A stretch of DNA of 64,000 bases, from assembly GCF_900324485.2 (NCBI RefSeq), contig NC_046641.1, forward strand, positions 25,046,944 through 25,110,943. Direction: 5' to 3'. Below the pieces are notes generated by a model. It ran no database searches, was not told the origin of the DNA, and saw only the letters and a list, made by a program, of their open reading frames with translations. The stretch comes from Mastacembelus armatus. Taxonomy: Eukaryota > Chordata > Actinopteri > Synbranchiformes > Mastacembelidae. A program made the translations under genes and the position numbers. Shown here in pieces: positions 11,350 to 21,655 of this stretch. How positions within the stretch are numbered: the first letter of the stretch is position 1; every line of letters begins with the position of its first letter.

Positions 11350-14300
11350 TCAGGCGGCGGCTTTGGTCTCCCATTCCTGTGAAAACAGCCGACAGTTATG
11401 ACAAAGAGGGAAGAGATGGAGGTTTCAGACGCTGCCGAAAGACCAAGAGAAACTGGTTTTAATGTGTGATGACTCAACAACACATTTCTGACACTTGTTC
11501 AAAACAAACAAACAGCTTCAAATTCCCAGCACAGTGTTGTGGCTTTTGGAGGTTTTAGTTGTATTTTCATTGTTGAAGCCACAGTTTACTCCTCCTCTTT
11601 TAGAAGGAGACGTTGGACATTTTGCAGCCCAAACCAAAGAACTGGACAAAGGAAAATGTAAGTACGAGACTATAGATGCGTGTCTGTATGGAGCAGACAT
11701 CAGGTCTCTGGATTTCTTCGTCATGAAAGGATGCAGGAGGGTCAGCAGGTGTAAAGCATCAGTGTGTGGTGTTAGTCTGTGACTCTGACCTTCCTCCTCT
11801 GGAAGACCTTCCCATGTTCGATGAACAGCGCTGACGGAGCTCGTCTCAGGGAGTTTTTAGCCGAGGCCGTCCGTCGCAGCAGAGGGTTGAGGAAACCAGC
11901 CTGGATCAGCAGAGACCAGCAGAGGTGTCAGCACAAACCAGTGAATGAAACCAGTGAGTGGTAGTTACTGAGGTTACCCAGAGAGAAGGCTGGAAACCTG
12001 TGTTCTGCCACGTTAGCCTGTTCAGCTAGTACAACACTGTCCCTGTTCTTTTCTGTCAGAGCCAAGTCCAGCAGGTGAGTGGAAACAGGTGTGGACAGGA
12101 CACAGTGTGGGTGGAGTTTTAACATCACCTGCAGGACTTAGCCTGGCTAACATGCTAACACTCTGTCTGCTTCAGTCTGAGCGAAGCCTCAGGCAGGAAC
12201 AGTTTTAGCTGCTGTGTGTTCACTGATACATAATCTGGTTTAGATCTTTCCACAGTTTCTGTGAATCGTCCTGTTTTCCCACCTGAGCGCGCTCAGTGCA
12301 GACGGCCAGCGACTGTCTGAATGAGGTGCGTTTGTTTTGCTTCCCAGCTGATGCCAGGTTGATCTCTGAGCCCGCCCTCAGCTGTACTGCCCTCTTCCCC
12401 GTCAGCTCCAGCTTCTGAACGCCACGCTCCCCTTCACCCACTGTCCTGCCTGAAACACACAACACAAAACGGTTATACTGTGGTTTCCCCCAAAGCAGGA
12501 CGATAGCCGGACGGCTCCAGGAGGCTCAGAGTGCGGCTCCTGTGTAAAGCGAAGGGCTAATGAGGACTCACTGTGGCTGGTGAAGACAGTGTTGCTGTAG
12601 GTCACAGAGTCTTTGGACGATACCGAGCTGGAGCGGACCGAGTCCTCAGAGAGCTGCAGAAGAAGAGCAGACATGAGAAAACACTTAGATGTTGGTTTGC
12701 TAAGAGAATAAAAGCCCAGCTCAGGTCGTACCATTTGTTCCAGCATGGAGGTGTTGGAGTAGATGGGCTGCTCTCGGCCTGGACCACACACATGGAAGGG
12801 GTCGTCCATGTAGGTGTTGGAGGTGGGAAACCTCCGAGTCTGCAGCCCCCTGAGGACGGAAAAACAACAAGTGACATGGAGTAGGACTCTCTGCTCACAG
12901 CAGAGTCTGGAGCTGGTTTTTGGAAACAGACGGGCCTCCCATTGTTGGTGAGGAAGAACCACGTGAGCCAGGTCAGCGGTGTGGCTCCCTGCTGGGTTTT
13001 TAACAGTTTTTGGACAACAATGGAGGTCTACGGCTCAGACCCATAAGCTGAACCAGGTTCTGGATTCACACACATTCATTGGTGCTGCCAGTCTCTGGAT
13101 GGGATCTGGACTCAGGGACACACACACTGAATCAGCAGCTTTGTCTTTAGTAAAAAATAAAAACCGGACCCTGTTCTCACCTGAGCGCTCCACCTGTGTG
13201 ATCCTGTGTGCTGTTGTCATGGCGACTGTGATTGGCAGCTCCGTCCTGCAGCAGCTTTAACCACCGCTCCTTCTCCTCCGCACTACTGACCTGAAGGAGA
13301 AAATGAAAATATGAATGAGTGAATTTATGAACGAGTGAACAAACTCTTGTTTCCTGCCACCTCAGCTCACCTCCAGCACGGCAACCTGGTCACTGAGCGT
13401 GCTCAGTGTGATCCTGTAGGAATGGTTGGTGTCGGGCCCGGCTCGGACCTCGCACCCTCTGAGCTGGACCGTGTACTGAGGAGACTGCTCCCTCCTCACC
13501 TCCCCATCCTCCTCCTCCTCCTCCTCCTCCTGTCCGAACATGTTGAGGAGTCCGGCCTCCACCCGACACCGTAAACTCTGCCACTGACAGTTCATCAGCA
13601 CGTTCAGGAACCCTGGCAGAGAAGGAGAAAAACCTTCTGACAAACCCAGACCGATTTCAGCATCATGCACAGGGCAGCTGCAGACAGACCCACTACCTTT
13701 GTCTTTGTTGAGGCTGCAGCGAACTGAAGGTTTCTCCTCCTCAGAGTCAGTCTGGACTGTACTGGACTGAAGAAAGAGACACATGGTGATCAGGAACGTC
13801 ACATTGTGTAGTCTGTACCCATATTTCAGACTCCATGCTGAGGGGGTTCATTGTGGAAAGACTTGAGACACTTCATTAGGTAATAAAACCAAGTGTGTGT
13901 CCCTCACCCTGCAGGACAGTGGCTGCTCTGGTCTGATCAGAGATAACGAACTCGGAGTCTCCACTTCACCTCCAGCACTCACCTCCTCTATCACCTGCAC
14001 ACACATACACATTCAAGGCTGACGAGTCCATGTTAACCCTGGTTGTTGCTCTGCCTTTGTCCCAGTCTCTCTGTGCTGACTATGACTGAGTGTGTGTGTG
14101 TGTGTGTGTGCTGCTGACCTTCTTCCACTCGTCGGCCTGCTGGAAGCTGCTGTATCCCAGCACCAGTGTCTCGGAGCCCAGTGGCACCAGTTTGAGCTGG
14201 TGCTGGATCTTCCTGTTGGTCTTGGACTTGTAGACGAGCTGACAGCCGCGCAGGTTCAACTCCAGCTGAGGCAGCAGGTCCCGCGCACACTTATAGCACT

Positions 14301-15511
14301 GACACACAAACAAAACAGTCTGAACTGTGAAAACAGGAAGTGTGAGGTGTCTCTACCTGTCCATTCAGACTTTGGTACTGATCCAGCACTACACGCAGCA
14401 GAGCCAAATGGTCCAGTTTTAGCTGAGAATTAGCATTAGTCACCCACAGCTTATTTTAGAACCAGGATGAAGTTCTGGAAATTGGTTGAGACTGTTCACT
14501 AAAATGTCTCACCAGCAACACGTCGTTCCTGACGATGAACAGCTGTTTGGTCCACTGTCCGAGCCACTTCCTCCTCCACAGGTAGGCGCAGAGACGGGAC
14601 TCGGGGATGGGTCTTAAGCAGGGCTGGGAGGCGCTCCATTGGATGTAGTGGGCTCTGTCCTTCACAAGCTCCTCCCCCTCTTCATCATCATCGTTGTCCT
14701 CGCCGTACGACTCATAGTGGCTGCTGTCCGACTCTGCTTTCTCTGGAGAGAAGCATTAGAGTCTTTGTTTTCCCATCAACATATTGCTGCACCTGAGTGT
14801 CAGTGAGTTTGCAGATACCTGTGTTAGACGCGGTTGTGTCAGCAGGTACGTAAGGCTCTGCCTCCTCGTAGGTATCTTCATCATCATCACCTCCTAGACC
14901 CCCAGGAGGGTGGGGAGGCACGGCAGGGCCCTGGATCTAAAATGATTGGATTGATTTAGACATGAAAAGGATGAAGACATGAGTTTTTATCGCAGATAAC
15001 AACATAAGCACAACATTAATGGAGTGTTAAGCCCAGTCCATGTGGATTAATTAACAGAGCTGAGTCCTTCCAGCTTTAAATCCAGGTGCTCAGCCACAGC
15101 AAGAATTCATTGGTTCAGTTCAACTGTGCATATAGTGTAGGACTTTGTTAAAGGAATCATCCACTGCTCCATAGATGATCATGTGACTGTGACTGGAGAA
15201 ATATCCTACAACACCCAGGATGCATTGCACCCGGTGCAGCCCAGTGTCCCGTCCATTGTAGTTCGTTTGTTTTTGGAAGACTTATCCAAAGAGCTGTGCA
15301 CACGGGTCACACAGGGGGAAGGTCACTGGTATTCACACAGGAGGCTGGATGGAGACCAGCAGAGTCTCCCTGAGGTCCCAGAGGGACAGTTTCAGGGAGA
15401 AACAGGGTAAAAAAACAACATAAATAAAAGCAGAACAAGCTAAATGAATTCATGACTATGGATTAGACGTCTACACAAAGTGACTATAATGTTAGGATAA
15501 GTTAAGGGTCA

Positions 15512-15552
<41 letters not shown>

Positions 15553-15693
15553 ATCTGTGCATCCATCACGTAGACCAGATGCTAATCTGCCACCATTAGT
15601 GACCACTTCCTCCCTCTGCAAAGCTCTCAGCCAATAGGACGACAGGCAGAGAAGAGACGGCCTCATATGTAAACACCGAACATCCTGTCACTC

Positions 15694-15739
<46 letters not shown>

Positions 15740-17494
15740 TAACCCTGCCATCTCCTCCCAAACCTCAGGAGGACTTGGTCTGTCATTACTGACCCACATC
15801 ACACAGCAGCCTCCTCCTGTTCTCTCTCTCTGTTGCTACTTCTGGATCCACATCATGTTAAAAACTCCTTTTTCTGTCTCAGCCACTTTCCTTTGACCTC
15901 AAGAAGAAAAAGTCATGAGGTGAAGAGAATGTGAGGCGGGTGTTTTGGTTTGTGTTGTGGAAAAGGACTCTCCTGTGTTTCCAGTCAACCTTTCTGCCCC
16001 TGTAGCATCTGGCTTTAGCAGCTGCATGTCATTTTAACAGAGCTCCAGATAAAGTGTCTGGACACGACATGAATCTCATCCAAACCGCAGTGAGCAGGTC
16101 CATTTAACGTCTTCACTGCATGGACTGCTTTGTTTTCCTGAAGCACACCTGTCCAGGCCGAAAGCAACACGTATCCCAGAGTCCCAGAGGAACATCTGGT
16201 TCATCCTGCCACCATGCACACTGAACTGGAATGTGAGCCACGTTTCCTCCAGAGCTGCTGGGTTCCCATGTGTTCCTTCCAGTCTGGCTCCATCAGAAGC
16301 TTCTCCATAAATGTCCAACAGATGTGAAGATTCCAGCTGTACAGCTCAGTCCACGTCTCCCATGCTTCATCTGAAGGATCCAATCACTGGTTTCCAATAA
16401 AGGGGCCCATAAAAGACCTCGATGAAGGCCACTCTTGTTTTTTCTGAGGTCATCAAGAAGTTCAGCTCTGTCCTGGGCTGTCCTCTGGACTCAGTGAGGG
16501 AGGTGGGGGACAGAAGGGTCCTGGCTAAACTAACTATCTATGCTGGACCATGAGTCTCACCCCCTGCTGGATGCCCTGTCTGCCCTGGAGAGCAGCTTCA
16601 GTGACAGACTGATCCACCTGACTCCACAGGTCTTTCCTTCCTGCTGTCAGACTCTACATTGATCAGACTAACAAATTAATTTATTCATCCATAGATAAAT
16701 CCATATACTGGACATACCCATAGACACATATCTACACACTTATAGTTTCTGTAGCTTCATAGTTTTATTCCACTTAGTGTTTTTTAATATTTTTAATTCC
16801 TTATTTATCTCACATCTTCTGACCCTCTGCTGTGTTTTTGGACTTACTGTTGTCAACAAGACAATTTCCTCATCGTGGGACAAATAAAGGTTTTCTGATC
16901 TTGTCTTATCTTTAGTTTATGGCTCAGGGACCACCTCATCTCAGTGACTGTCCTCACAGCTAAAGAAAGACCACGTGGTGACTCACCCTGTTCCTCAGCC
17001 AGATGGATGAGTCCTGCTCCGAGACCAGCTCATAGGACTGGACACCATCTGGACAAACAGACAAACAGAGTTACTGCAGGTCGTCTGTCTCTTCATTTTC
17101 TACACATGTGTTTTCATTACTGCGTAACAAGAAAGACTCAGGATTAGTTCAGCCTTGGAGGGTTCCTGAGGTCAGTGTTAGACTCTACCTGTCCCAGGTG
17201 TGTGGATCAGCTCGGTGCTGGGAGACAGTGATGGACAGCTCATGATCATGTACTCAGCGTCTTCCACTGCAGACACAACAAACAGTTCATGCAGAGTAGT
17301 GTTGACACCTGGTACGTCAGTGATGTCTGTGATGTCAGTGGTGTCAGTGGTGTCATTACCAGGTGTGTCCTGTGTTTGCAGCTTGGCCAGCAGCTCCGAG
17401 ATGGATTTCTTTTGAGCCTGGGCGATGTAACTCAGGTTCTCGGAGTCCAGAACAGACAGGAAGGACTGCAGGTCCCAGATCAGCTTGGCTAGTA
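11350..17494 (-). CDS. afap1l2: AFAP1L2-like actin-filament-associated adaptor with two PH domains
   Basis: AFAP-family adaptors bind actin and Src-family kinases, and AFAP1L2/XB130 also recruits PI3K. Fourteen exons join in phase (high to low): 17494-17360, 17266-17189, 17048-16987, 14936-14819, 14742-14513, 14298-14119, 13994-13908, 13766-13697, 13612-13371, 13290-13181, 12849-12732, 12653-12572, 12449-12283, 11376-11350. They give about 568 aa plus a short first exon. Blocks seen: LAKLIWDLQSFLSVLDSENL (matches the AFAP N-terminus); EDAEYMIM, which keeps the YxxM PI3K-p85 site of XB130; YEEAEPY; PH1 from RLCAYLWRRKWLGQWTKQL to EWKKVIEEV; PH2 from GFLNVLMNCQWQSLRCRV to EEKERWLKLL with a Glu run in a loop; NTYMDDP; and the family C-terminus EWETKAAA. 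AFAP1L2 matches better than AFAP1 or AFAP1L1 at PH1 and the ends. The coiled coil that precedes EWE in vertebrate AFAP proteins was not found, so the protein is short (AFAP1L2 about 818 aa). It may be a divergent teleost paralogue, so the symbol is tentative. Confidence 0.85.
12906..13118 (+). repeat. Repeat family A copy
   Basis: This intronic segment of the AFAP1L2-like gene is nearly identical over more than 200 bp to 61797-62012 in the same orientation (shared words gagctggtttttggaaac and gctgaaccaggttctgg). The related copy at 3940-4215 is inverted. Confidence 0.85.
15151..15375 (+). repeat. Repeat family B copy
   Basis: It shares several blocks with 54386-54725: ctacaacacccaggatgcat, cagtgtc-cgtccattgtag and a later aaggtcact-ttcac block. 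No coding capacity is seen. It is probably a dispersed non-autonomous element. Confidence 0.7.
15515..15550. repeat. (GT)n microsatellite
   Basis: About 18 units in the large intron of the AFAP1L2-like gene (14937-16986). Confidence 0.95.
15700..15737. repeat. (CA)n microsatellite
   Basis: About 19 units, 150 bp from a (GT)n run of similar length. The two are complementary and could pair in the transcript. Confidence 0.95.
16140..16345 (+). repeat. Repeat family C copy
   Basis: It matches 48015-48160 in mfsd14b intron 1 with the shared words gctgctgggttcccat, tgttccttccagt and cttctccataaatgtccaac. This is an intronic dispersed repeat of unknown family. Confidence 0.75.
16410..16917 (+). 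mobile_element. 5'-truncated L2-type LINE, 3' end
   Basis: Frames here encode a degraded FSSVLGCPLDSVREVGDRRV and later SDRLIH and FLLSDSTL fragments, like the C-terminal end of fish L2/CR1-clade ORF2. The segment ends with the characteristic ...gggacaaataaaggttttctgat tail and a TCTTAT simple repeat at 16900-16915. It is a dead 0.5-kb remnant in an intron of the AFAP1L2-like gene. Confidence 0.7.
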
Positions 17495-17529
17495 CTAAAG
17501 GCAGAAGAAGAGACAGGTGGGTGAACATG

Positions 17530-17700
17530 TGGAGGAAGGATTCAGGTACTTTGACCAGTGGAGGCAAATATGTTTACTCCAGTCCTGTACTTCAGTCCAA
17601 CTCTGAGTATTTCCATGTAGTACTACTTCATCCTTGGACTTCACTACATGTCAGAGTCAAACCTTGGACTTTTTCCTGCTCTACATTTACCTGATAACTT
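17530..17700. mobile_element. Remnant of a 'stac-type' fish dispersed element (family uncertain)
   Basis: Words such as gtactttgaccagtggagg, ctgtacttcagt and tactacttcat recall a very common non-autonomous element of teleosts that is rich in GTACTT and TACTTC words. Related text occurs at 54060-54330 and around the 58-bp array. The element lies at and upstream of the first recognised AFAP1L2-like exon. Confidence 0.35.
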
Positions 17701-19059
17701 TAGTTCCTTTTCAGGATCAGATGGATCCAACAAAATACAGACTGATCATCAAACTTTATTGATCCCTGGTGTGATCAACACAATAATCCATCAATAACTA
17801 GAATCCAGTATTATCAGATACATTCTGCACTCTGTACCTTTATTGCTGAGTGTTTTTATACAGTAATACTGCTTGTACTTAAGCACAGGTCTGAGGGAAC
17901 ATGTGGATGTGTGTTACACGATGAACTGTTTTTAATCCCAGTTCAAGTTCTTGTGGCTCGTTCTCTTCTTCCACGATGGTTTTGTCCTGAACCAACTTTA
18001 TTGTGGACTTGAGTGATAACCAGAAGCTGATCTGGGCTCAGTGGTGGAGTCAGTCCGTGCTGCTGCTCTGAATGAAGCTGTTGTCTCTCGGTGAATGAAC
18101 TCACTGTGTTTCCACTTCAGAGTGAAGAGTTGAAAGGCAGCGATAAAAGAAGTTGATTATTCACCGTCACACACAGACAGAACATGTCCGACTGTAGGTT
18201 CTGTCTCTTTCTACGCTTATTAAATACGGAGGGAAACCATTTCCGCTCCAGCTGGACATTAATCATCAAACTATGATTTAGATGTTTAATGTGTTGAAGC
18301 AGAAGCTTCTGTCTGGTCTGAACAGTTCAGGTTATTAGATTCTGTTAATGAGTGGAGGAAAAGCACTGGACCACACCTGTTCAGGTAAACGTTCCCATCT
18401 CACAGCTTCAGATGTTCTGACCTTCAGAAGCTTTGAGATGTGACAGGACACACACTGATAAGCTGCCGCCAATGATTAACACAGAGTAAAGACTGTGTGT
18501 GCTGTTACATCACCTGAAAGACCCGAGGCTGGAGCACAACAGATGAGGACTCAGGACTTGTTTAGGTTTCAGGTTTGTCCCCTCAGTACAGGTATTTATT
18601 TCTTATTAGAACTTCCTCAGTGACCACTACATCCACCTAAACACCTGTGTAACCTCTTCAGGAACATCTAGAACCTCCTCAGTGACTCCTACAGACTGTA
18701 AGGTCTCCTGTTCTCCAGAGATTAGACTCTGACACGTTCCTCGACCCATGAATATAAATAATGTTGAGATTTACTGACTGAACTAATATGATTTGAGTCG
18801 TTTTCACATCCAACTGACTTGAACAGAGACGACTGTCGCTATATATCCAATAATATATCCAATACTTTTATACACAGGTGGGTTCTTGTGTTCCTTGGAC
18901 TGTTAAGCCTTAAACAGAACCTTCATCAAGGCGTCAGTGTCTCTGTCCTGGAACATGTATTGACTAGTTCTGTGTTGTTGTTTAGAGCCGAGCTGATTGT
19001 CTGAATTATCATCAGAGGGAGGCAAAATGTAGAAAATGCAGAGGAAGCCCGTCCACACA

Positions 19060-19340
19060 GGCAGCGATTGTGTCCGAGCTTCATTCACACAGACAGAGCG
19101 GGTCCATTCAGGCCGGGCCGAGTGGGAGATGAAGGTTAAAAGCTTCGGATTAAACGCTTCTCTGCTGAATTTAAGGATCCTGCAGCTCCGCTGATCAGCC
19201 TGCTGCTGTTTTAAACGCCGAGCGTCACATAGCTCACACACCCACGACGCAGCAGCAACCACAGGACGACGCTGAGCAGCGGAGAAGCACCGCAGACGAC
19301 CGGCCGTGCTAGAAACAAGACGTTCAGAGCGCGGACGGCT
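19060..19340 (-). promoter_or_regulatory. CpG-enriched candidate 5' region of the AFAP1L2-like gene
   Basis: CpG dinucleotides are clearly denser here (ggccgggccgag, cgccgagcg, cgacgacgctgag) than in the flanks. The region lies 1.6-1.8 kb upstream of the first firm exon. It also contains the candidate first coding exon at 19089-19107. Confidence 0.4.
19089..19107 (-). other. Candidate first coding exon of the AFAP1L2-like gene
   Basis: On the minus strand an ATG at 19107 opens M-D-P-L-C-L plus one base, followed by a donor gtgaat. The phase (1) is exactly what the exon at 17494 needs. The join would read MDPLCLLLAKLIWDLQ, comparable to the AFAP1L1 start MDRGQVLEQLLPEL. The Kozak context is poor at -3. 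This is an inference from phase and family length only. Confidence 0.35.
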
Positions 19341-19677
19341 GTTACTCAGCGCTGCCTATCTGCCCATCGGCTCTACTTCCTGTCTCTGGCTTTGATGCTG
19401 CAGAAAACGCACAGAGAATGACGTCCAGTGTCCAGTGTCCGTTCTACTGTGCACAGATAAAGGCCGTCACTGTGGAAAGAGCTCAGAGTTAAAACAACAA
19501 CAATAATCTACAACTAACAGAAAGTTCAATAGGCCAGTTTGGATTCAGTCTGTTTCACTTTACGACACACTGAGCTGCTCCTTCACTTTCAGTGTGTGTG
19601 TGTGTGTATTTTAGTGATTTGAGCTGCTTTACCATGAAAACCAAACCCTCAAATTAGCACAACGATGGGATTTGGCC

Positions 19678-19680
<3 letters not shown>

Positions 19681-19718
<38 letters not shown>

Positions 19719-19732
19719 GTGTGTGTGTGTGT
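19681..19732. repeat. (GT)n microsatellite
   Basis: About 26 units with one GC interruption in intergenic DNA. A shorter run lies at 19579-19597. Confidence 0.95.
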
Positions 19733-20035
19733 TACAGGGTGTGGAGCAGCTTTTTCTTTCATCTGGTTGTTAAATATAGGACAGAAGAAACATTTACATT
19801 ACTGAGCTGACTCAACCTCAGGCTCCATCCACCACTGGCCCAGTAAATCAGGTGTGACAGAACTAAACAAACTCAATAATAAGGTACAAACAGCAGTGGT
19901 ACAAGTACTCAGATACTTTACTGCAGTAACAGTAGAAGAACCACGGAGTAAAAACCCTCTGTTCCAAGTAAAAGTCCTACATTCAAAGTTTTACTGCAGT
20001 AAAAGTACTGAAAAGTACCATCATCCAAATGTACT

Positions 20036-20962
20036 TGACGCTAACTACCTTATATACTTCTAATTTGAAGTACTTTATATACCACTGGGTAGCTGACGTT
20101 AACTACCTTATATACTTCTAATTTGAAGTACTTTATATACCACTGGGTAGCTGACGTTACCTACCTTATATACTTCTAATTTGAAGTACTTTATATACCG
20201 CTGGGTAGCTGACGTTAACTACCTTATATACTTCTAATTTGAAGTACTTTATATACCGCTGGGTAGCTGACGTTAACTACCTTATATACTTCTAATTTGA
20301 AGTACTTTATATACCGCCGGGTTGCTGACGTTAACTACCATATATACTTCTAATTTGAAGTACTTTATATACCACTGGGTAGCTGACGTTAACTACCTTA
20401 TATACTTCTAATTTGAAGTACTTTATATACCGCTGGGTATCTGACGTTAACTACCTTATATACTTCTAATTTGAAGTACTTTATATACCGCTGGGTAGCT
20501 GACGTTAACTACCTTATATACTTCTAATTTGAAGTACTTTATATACCGCTGGGTAGCTGACGTTAACTACCTTATATACTTCTAATTTGAAGTACTTTAT
20601 ATACCGCTGGGTAGCTGACGTTAACTACCTTATATACTTCTAATTTGAAGTACTTTATATACTGCTGGGTAGCTGACGTTAACTACCTTATATACTTCTG
20701 ATTTGAAGTACTTTATATACCGCTGGGTAGCTGACGTTAACTACCTTATATACTTCTAATTTGAAGTACTTTATATACCGCTGGGTAGCTGACGTTAACT
20801 ACCTTATATACTTCTAATTTGAAGTACTTTATATACCGCCGGGTAGCTGACGTTAACTACCATATATACTTCTAATTTGAAGTACTTTATATACCACTGG
20901 GTAGCTGACGTTAACTACCTTATATACTTCTAATTTGAAGTACTTTATATACCACTGGGTAG
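20036..20962. repeat. 58-bp minisatellite, 16 units
   Basis: The 58-bp unit contains gctgacgttaactacc, ttatatacttctaattt and gaagtactttatatacc and is repeated 16 times head to tail with very few differences. Each unit holds inverted repeats (CTTC...GAAG with flanking TATATA; GTAG...CTAC), so each could fold. Units 3-6 and 12-15 carry the same series of variants, which suggests a nine-unit (522 bp) duplication. The 5' flank (ctgcagtaaaagtac, catcatccaaatgtac) matches the single copy at 6407-6515. Confidence 0.95.
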
Positions 20963-21403
20963 CAGTACACAAACACTGTCAGTGTCATGAAGTTGAGGTA
21001 TCACAGTAAAAGTACACAAGTATTATCAGCTTTATGTAGTGAATGTATCAGTAGTAGAAGTACACACAGGTATTCCTAATTAACAACGTGTTATATCCCA
21101 TAAGCCTGTTTATTTACAGCTGTATGAAGTGAAATGTACAGCACCTTCAGTAAACTGTACTGGAGTCGAAGTATAAAGTAACATAAAATATAAATGCCTG
21201 AGTACATTTTCAGTACGGCCAAACTAAATACCTAAATACTTCTGTGGCGTTTCCGTCTGTGAATAGAGACTAACATGCTGCGTGTAGTCATGAACCTGAA
21301 GTCAAAGCTCTGTAACGGCAGAAAAATGCTGAGATTGTCGGGCACAGTCTGAATCTAAACAGTCTATTAGCTCAGTCTCCTGAGGGCTGCAGGAGGAAGT
21401 GAT

Positions 21404-21435
21404 GAGGAGGAGGAGGAGGAGGAGGAGGAGGAGGA
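21404..21435. repeat. (GAG)n microsatellite
   Basis: About 11 GAG/GGA units in intergenic DNA. Confidence 0.9.
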
Positions 21436-21601
21436 AGGACGATGGAGGAGGACAGACGAGTGTTTCCGATTGTTGTGTCGCTGCAGTTAACATACCATCC
21501 GAGTGATAAAGAGTCCACGCATAGACCAAAGCAGGATCACTGCCCGACACTTCAGTCCGGAGTGAAACTATTGTCAACACACTTCCTAACCACAGGCCAT
21601 A

Positions 21602-21655
21602 CAGTGGTGGTTCCCAAACTAGGGGTTGGGACCCCTTTAAGGGGCACAAGACTGC
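21602..21655. mobile_element. Terminal fragment of a hAT-like DNA element
   Basis: The text cagtggtggttcccaaact followed by ggggttgggacccctttaa resembles the terminal inverted repeat consensus (cagtggttcccaaact...ggacccctt) of hAT non-autonomous elements. The opposite end was not located, so this is probably a solo end. Confidence 0.5.

Noticed and set aside
12402-12962. 186-codon minus-strand open frame
   Set aside because: It joins parts of two AFAP1L2-like exons with the introns between them. The spliced model with conserved residues explains it better.
20036-20962. CRISPR-like regular array
   Set aside because: The repeats are directly adjacent without unique spacers, in a vertebrate genome. 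It is a minisatellite.
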